From: Pleurotus djamor
Taxonomy: Eukaryota; Basidiomycota; Agaricomycetes; Agaricales; Pleurotaceae
Length of the DNA: 18,908 nucleotides
Assembly (NCBI GenBank): GCA_029747585.1
Contig: JAPEVF010000867.1
Location: 1 to 18,908 of the forward strand
Direction of reading: 5' to 3'
The translations under genes were made by a program, and so were the position numbers. This document shows positions 8,792 to 18,125 of this stretch, piece by piece; the first letter of the stretch is position 1; the number at the start of each line of letters is the position of its first letter. The notes below the pieces were generated by a model. It saw nothing but the letters and a program-made list of their open reading frames with translations. It searched no databases and was not told where the DNA came from.

Positions 8792-10975
8792 TTAAGCAGT
8801 CAAATCACAAGCACCTGGCCTAAGTGCACACCACAATGGTTGCAGGGAAATGGCATTTACACCTCTCTGCCTCATGCGGTAGGCTACATCATGGAGGCGA
8901 GGCAATGCGGCACCCCCATCCAAGCCAGGCCCAGTCCAGAAAAGTTCCGCAGAAGAGGCAGCTCTGGGCCACACAGTTGAGTCAAGGTTGCTGGGACTGG
9001 ACTGTTCAGTCCATAGAAGTTGTTGGCCTAGATAAACAATTAGCATGCACTTTGAAGGGAAAATACACACATTTTTGACTTACCTCCAAGAACAAGTTTG
9101 GCTTCTTCATCAGATAGGCTTGCAGTGGGATTGAAGGAATATGCCTGGGATTCAGAGTTGAGATGATTGTAAACTGAGAAAGGATAAGAGGCAGACCTTT
9201 TGCCATGTCTTGAAAGGGTCACACCAACTATTGCCAGAGGCAAAGTCACCAACCCAGCCACCCCCACCACAGTCAAGGTAGAAAAAGTCTGAAGCTGCAT
9301 GAACCAGGTTGAAGCCTTTTTGGGCAACAGCAGATACATGTTCAGATGAAATCCACACCCTACAGAATCAAACTTTAGACAGATCCAGGGGGATTGTGAT
9401 GTTTACAGACTCACATTACAACTGTGTCTGTTGGTAGGGTGACATTGTGTTCAAGGACCATCTCTACAAGTCAAAGTTAGCTGATGCCATGATTAATCAA
9501 GCACCAAGGACATACCCTCCCAGACAACAGGTGTCTTCCCATTGGCCTTCAAGACACTAGTGGTGGCTTTGGTCAGAGTGTCCAAGGCTTGTTCCACAGT
9601 TCTACCACCAAGATCTTGCTGTGTCTGCGCATCCTGAGTGTAACAGTTTGCATTGATCTCATCTCCACCAATACTGAAAAGAGTTGAGGAGAACATGCTT
9701 GAGGCTGCTTTGATGAGTTTAGCTGTGAAGTCAACCGTAGCAGGTGATGCTAGGCGGAGTTGGCCAGCTGGAGGTTCTGTCNAAGGGTGCGGGTGCTCAT
9801 CAGTNATGCNATTGCGGGAACTTGANACCCACNAACCATTTGCAAAGGAGGCCCAGGGNGTAGCCTCAGCACACGCAATATGCTCGGGGTGNGACTTGGA
9901 TATAACAGAGGTATGGCCGGGGGTNTCTATTTCTGCCAGAACATCAATGCCCCTCTANGCGGCNGGTTAGAGTGCATNNCACNAGCGGGAGAGTGAGCNA
10001 CNCACTGCAGCAGCATAAGATANNATGTCCTTCACATCCGCAGGGCTATAGATGGATGTTGGGGAGTAGGCACCCTTTGCCGAGAGCTCTGGGAAGCCTG
10101 GCACGACGAGGGGGAAACTCTGGCTATCAACGACGTGCCAGTGGAAGGTGTTTATCTGGTGCGGGTGATATNATGAACGCGTGNNTNGNNNTTNANANNG
10201 GAGAGGCAAGGAAGGCGGGGCGTACTTANNTNGACCCAGCTCATGGCATCAAGGGTGCGCTTAATATCAGCGACGGGGAAGCTGGGAGGCGTAGACAGAG
10301 CCGGTGAGAAATTTGAACAAGCTTTGAGAAGAATTCCACTCACAAATTCCGGGCAGTGTCAAGCATCAGACCGCGGTATGGCTAATAGGAAAACGCGAAC
10401 CAAATGAACATCCAACAAACACATGACAGAACAGATGGACATACATAAGCTGGCGAATCTTCAATCGCAATGGGCGCGCCTAAGGCATAGGTGGTTCCAT
10501 CCGCGTGATACCAAAGTTGCTCGAACGTAGTGAGGCCTCTGAACAATCCCAGTGTCGAATTCGCGGTCAGCGTTGCAGCAGTACCATCCCCGGGAACGTG
10601 CAACACATAGCCCTCNTCGCGACTCCTCACCGCACCAACAGCTTCCTCCGAAATACTCCTTACCCTCGCCCCCGGCTGCAACGACAAAATCAGACTTCCA
10701 ATCGTCTTCGCGCTCTTCAAAGACTGTGCATCCGCGCTTCCACGACCAACAACCAACCGCTCCAATTTGTCGTTCGAGAGGTAGCCTTTCGTACGCGACA
10801 CGGCGTCACGGAGATCCTTAGGCAGAACTCCACGAACGTTAACCTTGATATCGAANTTTCGCGCTAGTTTAATAGTCGAGTTCCCTGTAGACATCTGTCT
10901 GGGAAGAGGCCATAGCGCTAGGACAGGCGAGAAGGAGCAGAAAAGAGCCAGAATCAAGGTCTTGAGGACAAGCAT
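8792..10975 (-). CDS. Secreted beta-N-acetylhexosaminidase, GH20 family (10 exons)
   Basis: Releases terminal N-acetylglucosamine from chitin oligomers and glycans by substrate-assisted catalysis outside the cell. Exons on the minus strand: 10975-10445, 10381-10344, 10281-10230, 10155-10006, 9954-9837, 9776-9516, 9463-9415, 9359-9197, 9144-9084, 9027-8792; they join in frame to 552 residues, normal for fungal enzymes. The donor at 10229 falls on an N and is inferred. A signal peptide covers about residues 1-20 (LVLKTLILALFCSFSPVLAL), then the N-terminal GH20b-like domain, then the barrel: YRGLMLDTARNFFPV, FHWHVVDSQSFP (about 211), LAEI-TPGHTS, and the catalytic Asp-Glu pair in IGGDEIN (about D335/E336), then WTEQSSPSNLDSTVWPRAAS and a conserved C-terminus (LPRLHDVAYRMRQRGV). 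Every intron has GT..AG ends where readable. CpG is dense in exon 1 and nearly absent from exons 6-9. Start chosen by the signal peptide; a TATA-like box lies 56 bp upstream. Confidence 0.95.
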
Positions 10976-11465
10976 GTTGGCGTCCGACCTCGAAGGGAAG
11001 TTTGGGGCAAGTTAGATAGGCATAGTTTGGGTTATATACGTGTGACGGTCGAAGTTAGCCTTGTTGTCAACAGGCGAAGCGGCGTGACAGGGAAAGAAGC
11101 GAGAATGTAGCCCCATTATCCACTCNATTACCGTAATTCATCACGGCCATCGTCGAGCATCCTCATGGTGTTCACGGAGCGAGGACTCTGATGCGGAAGG
11201 GCCATGGGGTCACATTGAGCAAGGTAAGTGGGAAACGAACGCCTGAATAGTGCATTCGAGGCCTCGCTGGCACTCTAAACTTACCTCGCTGTCAAAGTAC
11301 CTCGTCGTACCACTACTTATCACAGCTATGTGGGCAGGAGTCGAGCACGGAGAATCTGCGGAAACAGGGAGGGCGTAGAAAGTTACTAGACATGGCACAC
11401 GATCCAGAGGCACTCTATCTCCATTCACGAAAACGAACAGCAAGAACTATATGTGCTATCAAAGC
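10976..11465 (-). other. Intergenic region: hexosaminidase promoter and ENTH-gene 3' end
   Basis: 490 bp between the stop of the upstream ENTH gene and the hexosaminidase start, both genes reading leftward. No conserved ORF seen. It must hold the ENTH gene's 3' UTR and the hexosaminidase promoter. CpG content is normal here, unlike the sequence left of about 9750. Confidence 0.6.
11031..11038 (-). promoter_or_regulatory. TATA-like box of hexosaminidase gene
   Basis: The minus strand reads TATATAAC about 56 bp before the ATG at 10975, a plausible distance for a fungal core promoter with a short 5' UTR. Supported only by the motif and its position. Confidence 0.45.
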
Positions 11466-13502
11466 CTAAAGTAAGAGGTCATCTCCATTATTGCTCGAGG
11501 CGGGAGCTCCGTTCCCAAAATTGCCAAAGGACGATGCACCTGCACCTGCTGGTGGCTTGCCTCCGGCACCCCACAACCCAGCCATCGCCTTCTCACGTTC
11601 AAGGTCCTTGATAGACTTACCCTGCCCAGTCCCAGTCGCCGGCTTGGATGCAGAAGAACCCAGAGACATCGACCATAAATCATCAAAGTTTGATCCACCC
11701 TTACTCGAAGTAGTCGAGGTGGGCGTCATAGCAGCCGAACTCGGTGTCATCGTCGTTCTTGGAGGAACAGCGCTAACCGTTGGCTTCATCGCAGCTCCTC
11801 CGAAGATGCTCTGTTGAGCTGCTTGCATTGGTTGCATCGGGCTGGAGAAGGAGCCCGACATACTTGGCCTGTGCCCAACCCCGCCCATGCCCGCATTCAT
11901 ACCCATTCCACCATAAGCGGGTTGCGCCTGAACAGCTGGTGTTGGAAGCGTGTTGGAGCGAGTGGGCCCTTGGGAGAGCATATCCATCAAGTTGGGTTTC
12001 GGGGCCACAGAAGGAGTAGCAACAGTTGACGAGGCGGATGGTGAAACAGGTGCTGCTTGGAAGTCAGCAAAGTCATCGTCTAGATAAAGAAAAATAATGA
12101 GCCTCAGTTTCACTACGGATGAAGCCGATCATACCGTCTAGGCTGACTGCTGGTGCAGTGGGGGCCGGTGCACCAAGAGCCGGTAAAGCCTTGTTCGTGG
12201 AAAAGCCAGCAATAACTGGGTTCGTCGTAACGTTGCTCGAAGCGAACGCATCATCATCCCCAAACCCGCCCAATAAATCGACTTCTTGAACGGGCGCTGG
12301 CGCTGGTTCCTTTGCTTTCGAAGTAACAGAGTTCAAGGTCGAAGAACGAGTAGGTGTCCGAGCCGAGGTCGACGAACGTCCAGGAATTTCTTCGTCGTCC
12401 CCTGCATTGTACTCTTCAAACCCACCACGACGGGTCTCATCCCTAAACCCACTACTACCCGAGCCTCCACCGCCATACGAACCATATTCTGCACATATCA
12501 GGTTACTTCCAAGAACAAGAAACCCAAAACAAAATGATCACTCACCACGGTCACCGCCTCCACTGTAGCTGCTGCTGCCCCCATAACCAGCGCTTTCGCT
12601 TCCGAAGCCACCGTACCGACTTCCCCCGCTGGAGAAACTCATACCACCCCCAAAGCCGTCGTTTCCAGTGCCTGTATACTTGTGACGATTCAGCTTGGCT
12701 TTTCGTCGTTCGGTGCGAATCTTTTCAACGTCAGAGAGCATCTCCACGAGCTCCTTGGCGCGGTTTCGAACTACAAACAACCTATCAGAAGCTGTTCTAT
12801 CCTTCTAGAGAATGCAGCCCTTACCATTGATACCTTCATCCTTTCCCTTCTCATCGATGTAGTGGAAATTTCGGAGCATTTTGATAGTGGAGACATGAGA
12901 TCGGGCATCATCTACCACGCGTTCACTGCCATGCTTGATGATATACTCGAGTAATTGCAGAGCCTGTCATGCATACCATAAACAACAAGTAACTTTGTGT
13001 GAGATGACACTAACCTTGTAGATCTGGCGCCATTGCCGGGCCTCTTTCTCCATGAACCGCGCGTATATGCAAGGCATTATCTCGTTAAATTGTTGGCTAC
13101 AACCGCTGTCAGACCAGGCGTGACATTCGCAGACAAAAAGGCTCACAAATTAAATGTGCTATAAGAGGCTGTTCAGAGGAAGCACGGTCAAGGAAACCAT
13201 AGCCACGCACCCTTGAGCTATTTCTTGCATCAGCGTCGAGCTCGCTCCCCTGGGGACGCTAGGTGAGTCTTTGAAAAGGCTTCAGCGGAGCGTGCGCACC
13301 AGGGTTCATCATTAGTAGCTTCTCGCACTTTCGCTTCCATCTCTGTGACATTAAGAACGACATTTTTGGCCTGTACAAGTGCTGTGTCAGAACAAGGTGA
13401 CTTTGGGTCCATTTCACGAGTACGTACCTGGTTGTACATTGATTTTATGTCGTACATTGTGATTTGCGAGAGACTGTTGGTGAGAGATTCTAGTCGATCC
13501 AT
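11466..13502 (-). CDS. ENT3: ENTH-domain protein, Ent3/epsinR type (9 exons, one of 12 nt)
   Basis: Adaptor that binds phosphoinositides through its ENTH domain and recruits clathrin and adaptors at the trans-Golgi and endosomes. Exons on the minus strand: 13502-13428, 13370-13300, 13249-13211, 13158-13147, 13096-13015, 12963-12825, 12770-12546, 12488-12135, 12079-11466; they join in frame to 536 residues. The ENTH domain spans about residues 10-155, with conserved EMEAKVREATNDEPWGASST, EIAQGTFNFQQFNEIM, WRQIYKALQLLEYIIKHGSE and NFHYIDEKGKDEGINVRNRA. Then come a basic KAKLNRHKYTG end, a Gly/Ser-rich region (about 177-225), DLLGGFGDDD (about 285-294), a DDDFADF adaptor-binding-like motif (about 333-339) and a C-terminus ending GDDLLL. 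The family N-terminus and the ACCATGG context favour the ATG at 13502, although the frame stays open upstream. The wording of the ENTH domain is closer to Ent3 than to Ent1/2. Confidence 0.93.
13147..13158 (-). other. 12-nt microexon of the ENTH gene
   Basis: CACATTTAATTT on the minus strand lies between an acceptor (CTTATAG) and a donor (GTGAGC). It supplies the end of a Gly codon, Thr-Phe-Asn, and two bases of Phe, restoring the ENTH motif QGTFNFQQF. Without it the flanking exons still join in frame but lack four conserved residues. The flanking introns are 52 bp (13159-13210) and 50 bp (13097-13146). Confidence 0.85.
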
Positions 13503-14265
13503 GGTTGCGGCTCGTGGGGGAAGAGGACAAGTGAAGTTACGGAGGTGATGGTAATGGTGGCAAAGTATCAGCGCTCGCATTGAAACGCCTGAACCTCGAA
13601 GCGCTAGTTGGGCGCTAGCCTGTTTCCTTCGATCACACAACATTCGTTGCCCCAGTACCTCACTCACCGTGACTGCCCTCGTGTCCCGACATCTAGAAGC
13701 TCAAATATTCGTCGTCTCTATTTCTACTGATTCAACGTCACAGCAGAGCTAGCAGCAGACCTTCGCTCTGTAGGACCTCGTCAGAACCACGCCAAGCTCT
13801 CATTGGAGCATCTCTCTATCTATACACTAATCCGCATTCGGACCCTCAGGTCATTTGAGCATTCTATCTCGTAATTCAGCTTTGAACGACCTTGACTCTG
13901 GGGAAGTCCTACGGGATGGCATAGGACCAAGTACTCTACATATAGACTGAAAAGTCAATTGTCATATGTATGTCTCCTCCAGAACTCGCAATGTTTTCAC
14001 CCCCTCATAAGTACATTTACTCCAGATGATCAGGAATCGCATACTTTAGTGAACGTAGCGGGTTCTAAACTCTTCGGAGACTTCTCGTTCTCAATTATCC
14101 AGGTGTCGGAGTGAAATACCGACGTCCAATGGGACGATAGAAACACTTTGCCTCATCTATTTCAGCCTTTCAGACGTGCCTTCGCCTCAAAGTCTCCGCT
14201 ACATACGCCTGAGGTACGTCGCCCAGTTTTCGTTTACAACATACGTCTCATACGACTATTTCAGT
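13503..14265. other. Upstream region of the ENTH gene, no gene seen
   Basis: Minus-strand sequence just before the ATG at 13502 is pyrimidine-rich (CTCTTCCCCCAC), common in fungal promoters; no TATA box at a usual distance. The reading frame stays open upstream to 13667 with further in-frame ATGs, so an N-terminal extension cannot be fully excluded. From about 13700 to 14265 I see no supported gene. A plus-strand splice-acceptor-like TTTCAG just before an ATG near 14266 could be the start of a gene broken by the tandem repeat that follows. Confidence 0.45.
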
Positions 14266-14321
14266 ATGCAGGACTCGCCTCCCGCGTTGCCTGCAGACCC
14301 CGCTGGTTCCCCACGCCCCAT

Positions 14322-14377
14322 GAAGGCCTTCAATCCAACTGAAGGCCTTCAATCCAACTGAAGGCCTTCAATCCAAC
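14322..14377 (+). repeat. Triple 19-bp tandem repeat with palindromic core
   Basis: The unit GAAGGCCTTCAATCCAACT occurs at 14322-14340 and 14341-14359, and 18 bases of it at 14360-14377, without mismatches. Each unit starts with the perfect palindrome GAAGGCCTTC. Because 19 is not a multiple of 3, copy-number change would shift any reading frame running through it. Confidence 0.92.
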
Positions 14378-15343
14378 ATCCAACAACAAGGTTCTACGGA
14401 AATCACTGGTGCAAACTCTACGGCGGACGTGAAGCGAACTCCCTGCCTTGCCAACCCAACTGACATCCTTCATATTTTCGAACAGACGCATCCTCGGGAG
14501 GCACTATGGATGCGAACACCAAAGCTCCCAGTCACGGAGATTCTCACATCGGTGCTGTTTTGCGCCACCGTTGTCCTTCATGCCCATGCAGTTTGTTGTG
14601 CTGCAAGGAGATGATCCCCTCGACGTGGGACAGTAATTCACTTATTCCACCCCCGCCGCCGTATAAGTACTCATCAAAAGATTCCTAGAGGCTTCATTTC
14701 GTCTTTGACCTTACGTATAAAGATACTGCAAGCACCAACTATTGTCTCCGGAAATTCACTTCTCGCAGTGATTTTACCGTCACCCACTCCTCCATCCCAA
14801 GTCCCTCAGCTTCTCGCAAGCACTGGCTCCGTGGAGAATAACGCTGAACAGATCGTCTGCTATCATATATACTTATGCTCCTAGCTGATGGCCATTGTGT
14901 AGCTCGTGAGTCGGTTTTCATGGTCCTACACAGGCAAGAGCGTCGGTCATATTGGTCACGATCTACATCGAACAGAAAGGTTTCGCCGTTGTCACCTCCA
15001 TGTACCACGTTCCAATGTTCCAGAAGCGAAGTGAGAATGATGACATCAAGGATGCCACTGTAAGTTTCCTTCCTCTCCCGCTGGTCATGCAAGCACCCAG
15101 ACCTACCCAGGCGTACTTCAAATAATCGGCAATATTAAACTTCAATACGGGAGCCAACCGAGCTTCTTTCCTCCTCCTGCTTTTACAATCCCATCCATCA
15201 TCTATGNANTCCAAGGCCCCTCGACGCGATTAACACGTCTATACCATGANCTCCTTCNCCGGGAAGNCACGACGGAATCCCAATGGTGACAGCGGTGACG
15301 GCGACCATCAAGGCCGCTCAAAGCAAAAAGCAGAATCAAGCAA
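14378..15343 (+). other. Coding-like fragments, no intact gene
   Basis: No intact gene assembled. Plus-strand stretches have protein-like composition: about 14940-15060 (ILVTIYIEQKGFAVVTSMYH, continuing to KDAT, then a donor-like GTAAGT at 15060) and about 15083-15205 (HASTQTYPGVLQIIGNIKLQ followed by a Phe/Pro-rich stretch). They lie in different frames, as expected of exons or of a broken gene. I recognise no domain. Ambiguous bases at 15207-15268 hinder reading. Confidence 0.3.
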
Positions 15344-16110
15344 ATGAGCACGACCAAGACCCATATNANAAATTTNACGACCCACGCGTACGAACTCGAC
15401 CCTACCGTTGACGATATCCTCGTCGAACGCAACTTCGTCCCGGAGGAAAATAATCCAGGTGATTTTTTTTCTCATTCCCCTTCCTTTCCGCATTTTCTCA
15501 CTCCTCCCAGCTTATCCGACCACGACCAAAAGCTCATCGCCCAGAATCTCCCATTCGATTCCAATCAAATACACACTACACACATCCTCGCATCCATCCA
15601 ATCGCTACGGCCCTCCTCATCAAACAAAATGCATCGTTCTCTTCCTTGACTTACCCAACGACATCCCATCTCCCTCACCCACGGTCGTAGTGTCAACTCC
15701 ATGGTCGTAGCGTCAATTCCTTCTGCGAATGACGAAGGCATCCTCCAGCATTCGAGGAATTGCCTTTCTCCACGACCATGACGTCGCTCACCGCTCCATC
15801 ACAGAATCAAACCATCAAACACCAAACATCCTCCTCCTCGATATCAACCCCCACCCCAAAATTATCCACTTCCTTCAAACTTCATACTCACTCTCATATC
15901 TCACACCAGAAAACCAAAACCACATCGACTAACACGGAGGCACTGAGGAATGAGGTCAACCCTTTCAGCAAGAATCGTATACGCTTCCCGCCTAAAACAA
16001 TAGGCCACGGTGATCATATGGATGTGGGCATCTCATCCGGCTCATCCTCTACCTCCTCGAGAAATCGCTCCCCAACTCACGCCCTCGCTCACACCGATCA
16101 CAGTCACAAC
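15344..16110 (+). pseudogene. Decayed protein-kinase-like gene
   Basis: A first exon (15344-15458) joins over a 52-bp intron (15459-15510, GT..AG, pyrimidine-rich) into a frame that shows kinase landmarks in order: hinge-like TKCIVLFLDLPNDI (about 15628-15669), then GIAFLHDHDVAHRSI where active kinases have HRD, NILLLD.NPHPKIIHF where they have DFG, and LSYLTPE where they have APE. A TAG at 15708-15710 interrupts the frame inside a 20-bp imperfect direct duplication, the frame ends at 15932, and a helix-like GCGHLIRLILYLLEK continues in another frame near 16020-16065. The kinase fold is a family-level inference from these landmarks. The lost catalytic residues, the stop and the frame change argue for a dead gene. 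The start at 15344 is uncertain. Confidence 0.5.
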
Positions 16111-17600
16111 GATCGGGATTCACGGTTCACGGCAAACCCTCCAAATCGACTGTCCAGGATCCCAATAGAGTAGGCTCAACCCTCCCTCGAGCAAGTTCCT
16201 GCTCTACTACTCTAAGTTGCTGCGCAACCCCACTCCTTCCTCCTTTCCAGTGTTCACGAGGGCCTATCTCGTACGTACCTATTCATACCTACTCAATACC
16301 TACTACCACCCCGCCGGTATCCAACCAATATCCAACCAATATCTCATTATAAACTGGAGTCGATACATCTCCTCCCCAACCACAACCACAAACACAAACT
16401 CAGACTCCCCAAACTCTCCGACCAACCAACCGAAGATCCTGATACTCACTTACTCTTCCTGCCGGTTGGGTGCTGGGGGATACCATCGATGATGACGACG
16501 AACATTCGTATATTCAAATATTGACGCTTCGGCTTCGCGTCGGGAGTCAAGCAAGCAAGCAAAGCGCTTCGGGTTGAAGGTTGATGTTCACGTTTAGCGT
16601 TGAGCGTTGAATTCTCATGGCGACTGAGACTGAGAAGTTTCAAGGACCACGACGATCACCTCTTCGCACCACGCAAACGCCCGACTCTCATCTCCCAACT
16701 CCCATCTCACTCGCTCACCCATACTCTACTCTATTCTACTCTATCCAGGGTATCCATCGCCTCAATCTTGCCCCGTCTGGTCTGCGAATTCCCCTTTCCT
16801 TTCCATCCATTCTTTTCCCGACTCTTCCTTCCAAAGCTCTCGAAATTTACCCCCAAACCAAGACTGGAGTCTAGTCGCGAGGACTATAAGGCTACAAAGT
16901 GCGCACCTCCACCGTGCAATTACGCGTATAATCAATGCAACCCTCGCAACTTACAAGTACCTTTCGATTCCCTTCCCTCTTCCCCTTCCCTTCTTCCCAC
17001 CCTCCCTCCACATCTACACACGAGATAACCCCAGGAAGACGGGGTATCCTCAGCACCATGGTTATGCTCGCGTCAAGTCCATATGTATCCCTTATTCGAA
17101 GACTCCATGCTCCCGACTCTGGGGTTTAGATTCTAGATTCTAGAGTGAGCGTAGGGGACGGAGGTGTTGAGTTGGGGGAGGGAGTGAGCGTTAATCCTCG
17201 AGCGATACCCTCCACTCGACACCCTTCCCTTCCCTTCCCTCACCCACCTCACGAACCCCCCTCCATCTGTAACCATCTCCCCTCCTCCACCCACCACCTC
17301 ACGAGCTCTCTTGGAGTCCCGCGATCGCTTTCTCGATCGTGAGGTAGATAACGAGGTAACGCGGACAGTCAACGAATTCGTTGTGGGTTGGGGAGGGTCG
17401 AAGGGTTGAAGAATTAAAGGTAGAGGAGGTTGAGGAGATCAAGTTTACGCTTGTTCTCCTTCTCTTTGGACTCCTCGTTTTTACTCGAACTCCTTGAACT
17501 ACTAGAACTACTCACTACTAAAAACCAAAAACCAGAGACCAGGAGTAGAGTAAACTTGTAGTAAACGACATAAAAAATTATCTATTTATTCATTCAAAAA
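16110..17600. other. Gene-poor, pyrimidine-rich region
   Basis: No supported gene. The plus strand is strongly C/T-rich over long stretches (16230-16450, 16680-17030, 17200-17310), which creates long open but low-complexity frames in several phases. Small duplications occur, such as an 11-bp ATCCAACCAAT pair near 16318-16340. An ATG at 16617 opens an 85-residue frame (MATETEKFQGPRR) with no recognisable domain. Confidence 0.4.
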
Positions 17601-17675
17601 CTCAGTTCGCGGCTACACCTGAAGTTCTTAGTACGCCCCACAACACGACCCAAGACCCAACCAACCAGGTGCTGC

Positions 17676-17716
17676 AAATCTCTCCATCTCAAATCTCTCC
17701 ATCTCAAATCTCCATG
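17676..17716 (+). repeat. 15-bp tandem repeat
   Basis: AAATCTCTCCATCTC twice in a row (17676-17690, 17691-17705), followed by a partial third copy. Confidence 0.85.
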
Positions 17717-17740
17717 TCTCCATGNTTCAAATGTCGAGCA

Positions 17741-17774
17741 CTTGATTCTTGTGTACTTGATTCTTGTGTACTTA
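17741..17774 (+). repeat. 15-bp tandem repeat
   Basis: CTTGATTCTTGTGTA twice without mismatch (17741-17755, 17756-17770), plus the first bases of a third copy. Same period as the neighbouring array but unrelated sequence. Confidence 0.88.
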
Positions 17775-17955
17775 TCATTATACGAGGTGCCACTCAGCAC
17801 TTTGAAAATTTGGAATCTTGGAATCTTGGATGGTCGGGCCGTCGAATCGATCAAGCCGCAACGATACATCCAACGTCTTTTCGCTTCAATACTTGCTTAC
17901 ACCCACATATACATTCATAAGTCCTCCCACTCCGATACATAAAATAACAAGTCCA

Positions 17956-18125
17956 CCTCCCTCCTCCCTCCTCCCTCCTCCCTCCCCCTAATCCCTGTAA
18001 GTAACTTGTAACTTGTAAGTACCTCCTACCCTCCTACCCTCCTACCCTCATCCCTCCATCCCTCCTACCCTCCATCACTCCAGCAAACTCACACTCACAC
18101 TCACACTTTCAAACTCAAACTCAAA
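17956..18125 (+). repeat. Cluster of short C/T-rich tandem repeats
   Basis: Successive arrays: CTCCCTC-type 7-mers (about 17956-17987), CCTCCTAC-type 8-mers (about 18023-18070), and CACACT/AAACTC 6-mers (about 18084-18125). Nearly all purines are on the minus strand. Confidence 0.8.

Noticed and set aside
13503..13667. N-terminal extension of the ENTH protein from upstream in-frame ATGs
   Set aside because: Family N-termini start near the chosen Met, the extension is Cys/His/Pro-rich without domain character, and the ATG at 13502 has a better context.
14429..14614. Weak resemblance to the N-terminal region of CDC50/LEM3 flippase subunits (F-Q spacing, W, TPK, hydrophobic segment)
   Set aside because: The match depends on a few scattered residues, and no conserved downstream motifs follow in any frame.
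15202..15432. Minus-strand frame with a hydrophobic segment (IWVLVVLICLILLFALSGL) as a membrane protein
   Set aside because: It is opposite a coding-like plus-strand frame, crosses several ambiguous bases, and has no other support.
16600..17028. 142-residue plus-strand frame
   Set aside because: It is driven by pyrimidine-rich low-complexity sequence (Ser/Pro/Leu runs), with overlapping open frames in other phases and no domain.
17641..18125. CRISPR array
   Set aside because: The repeats are back to back without unique spacers, and the genome is eukaryotic.
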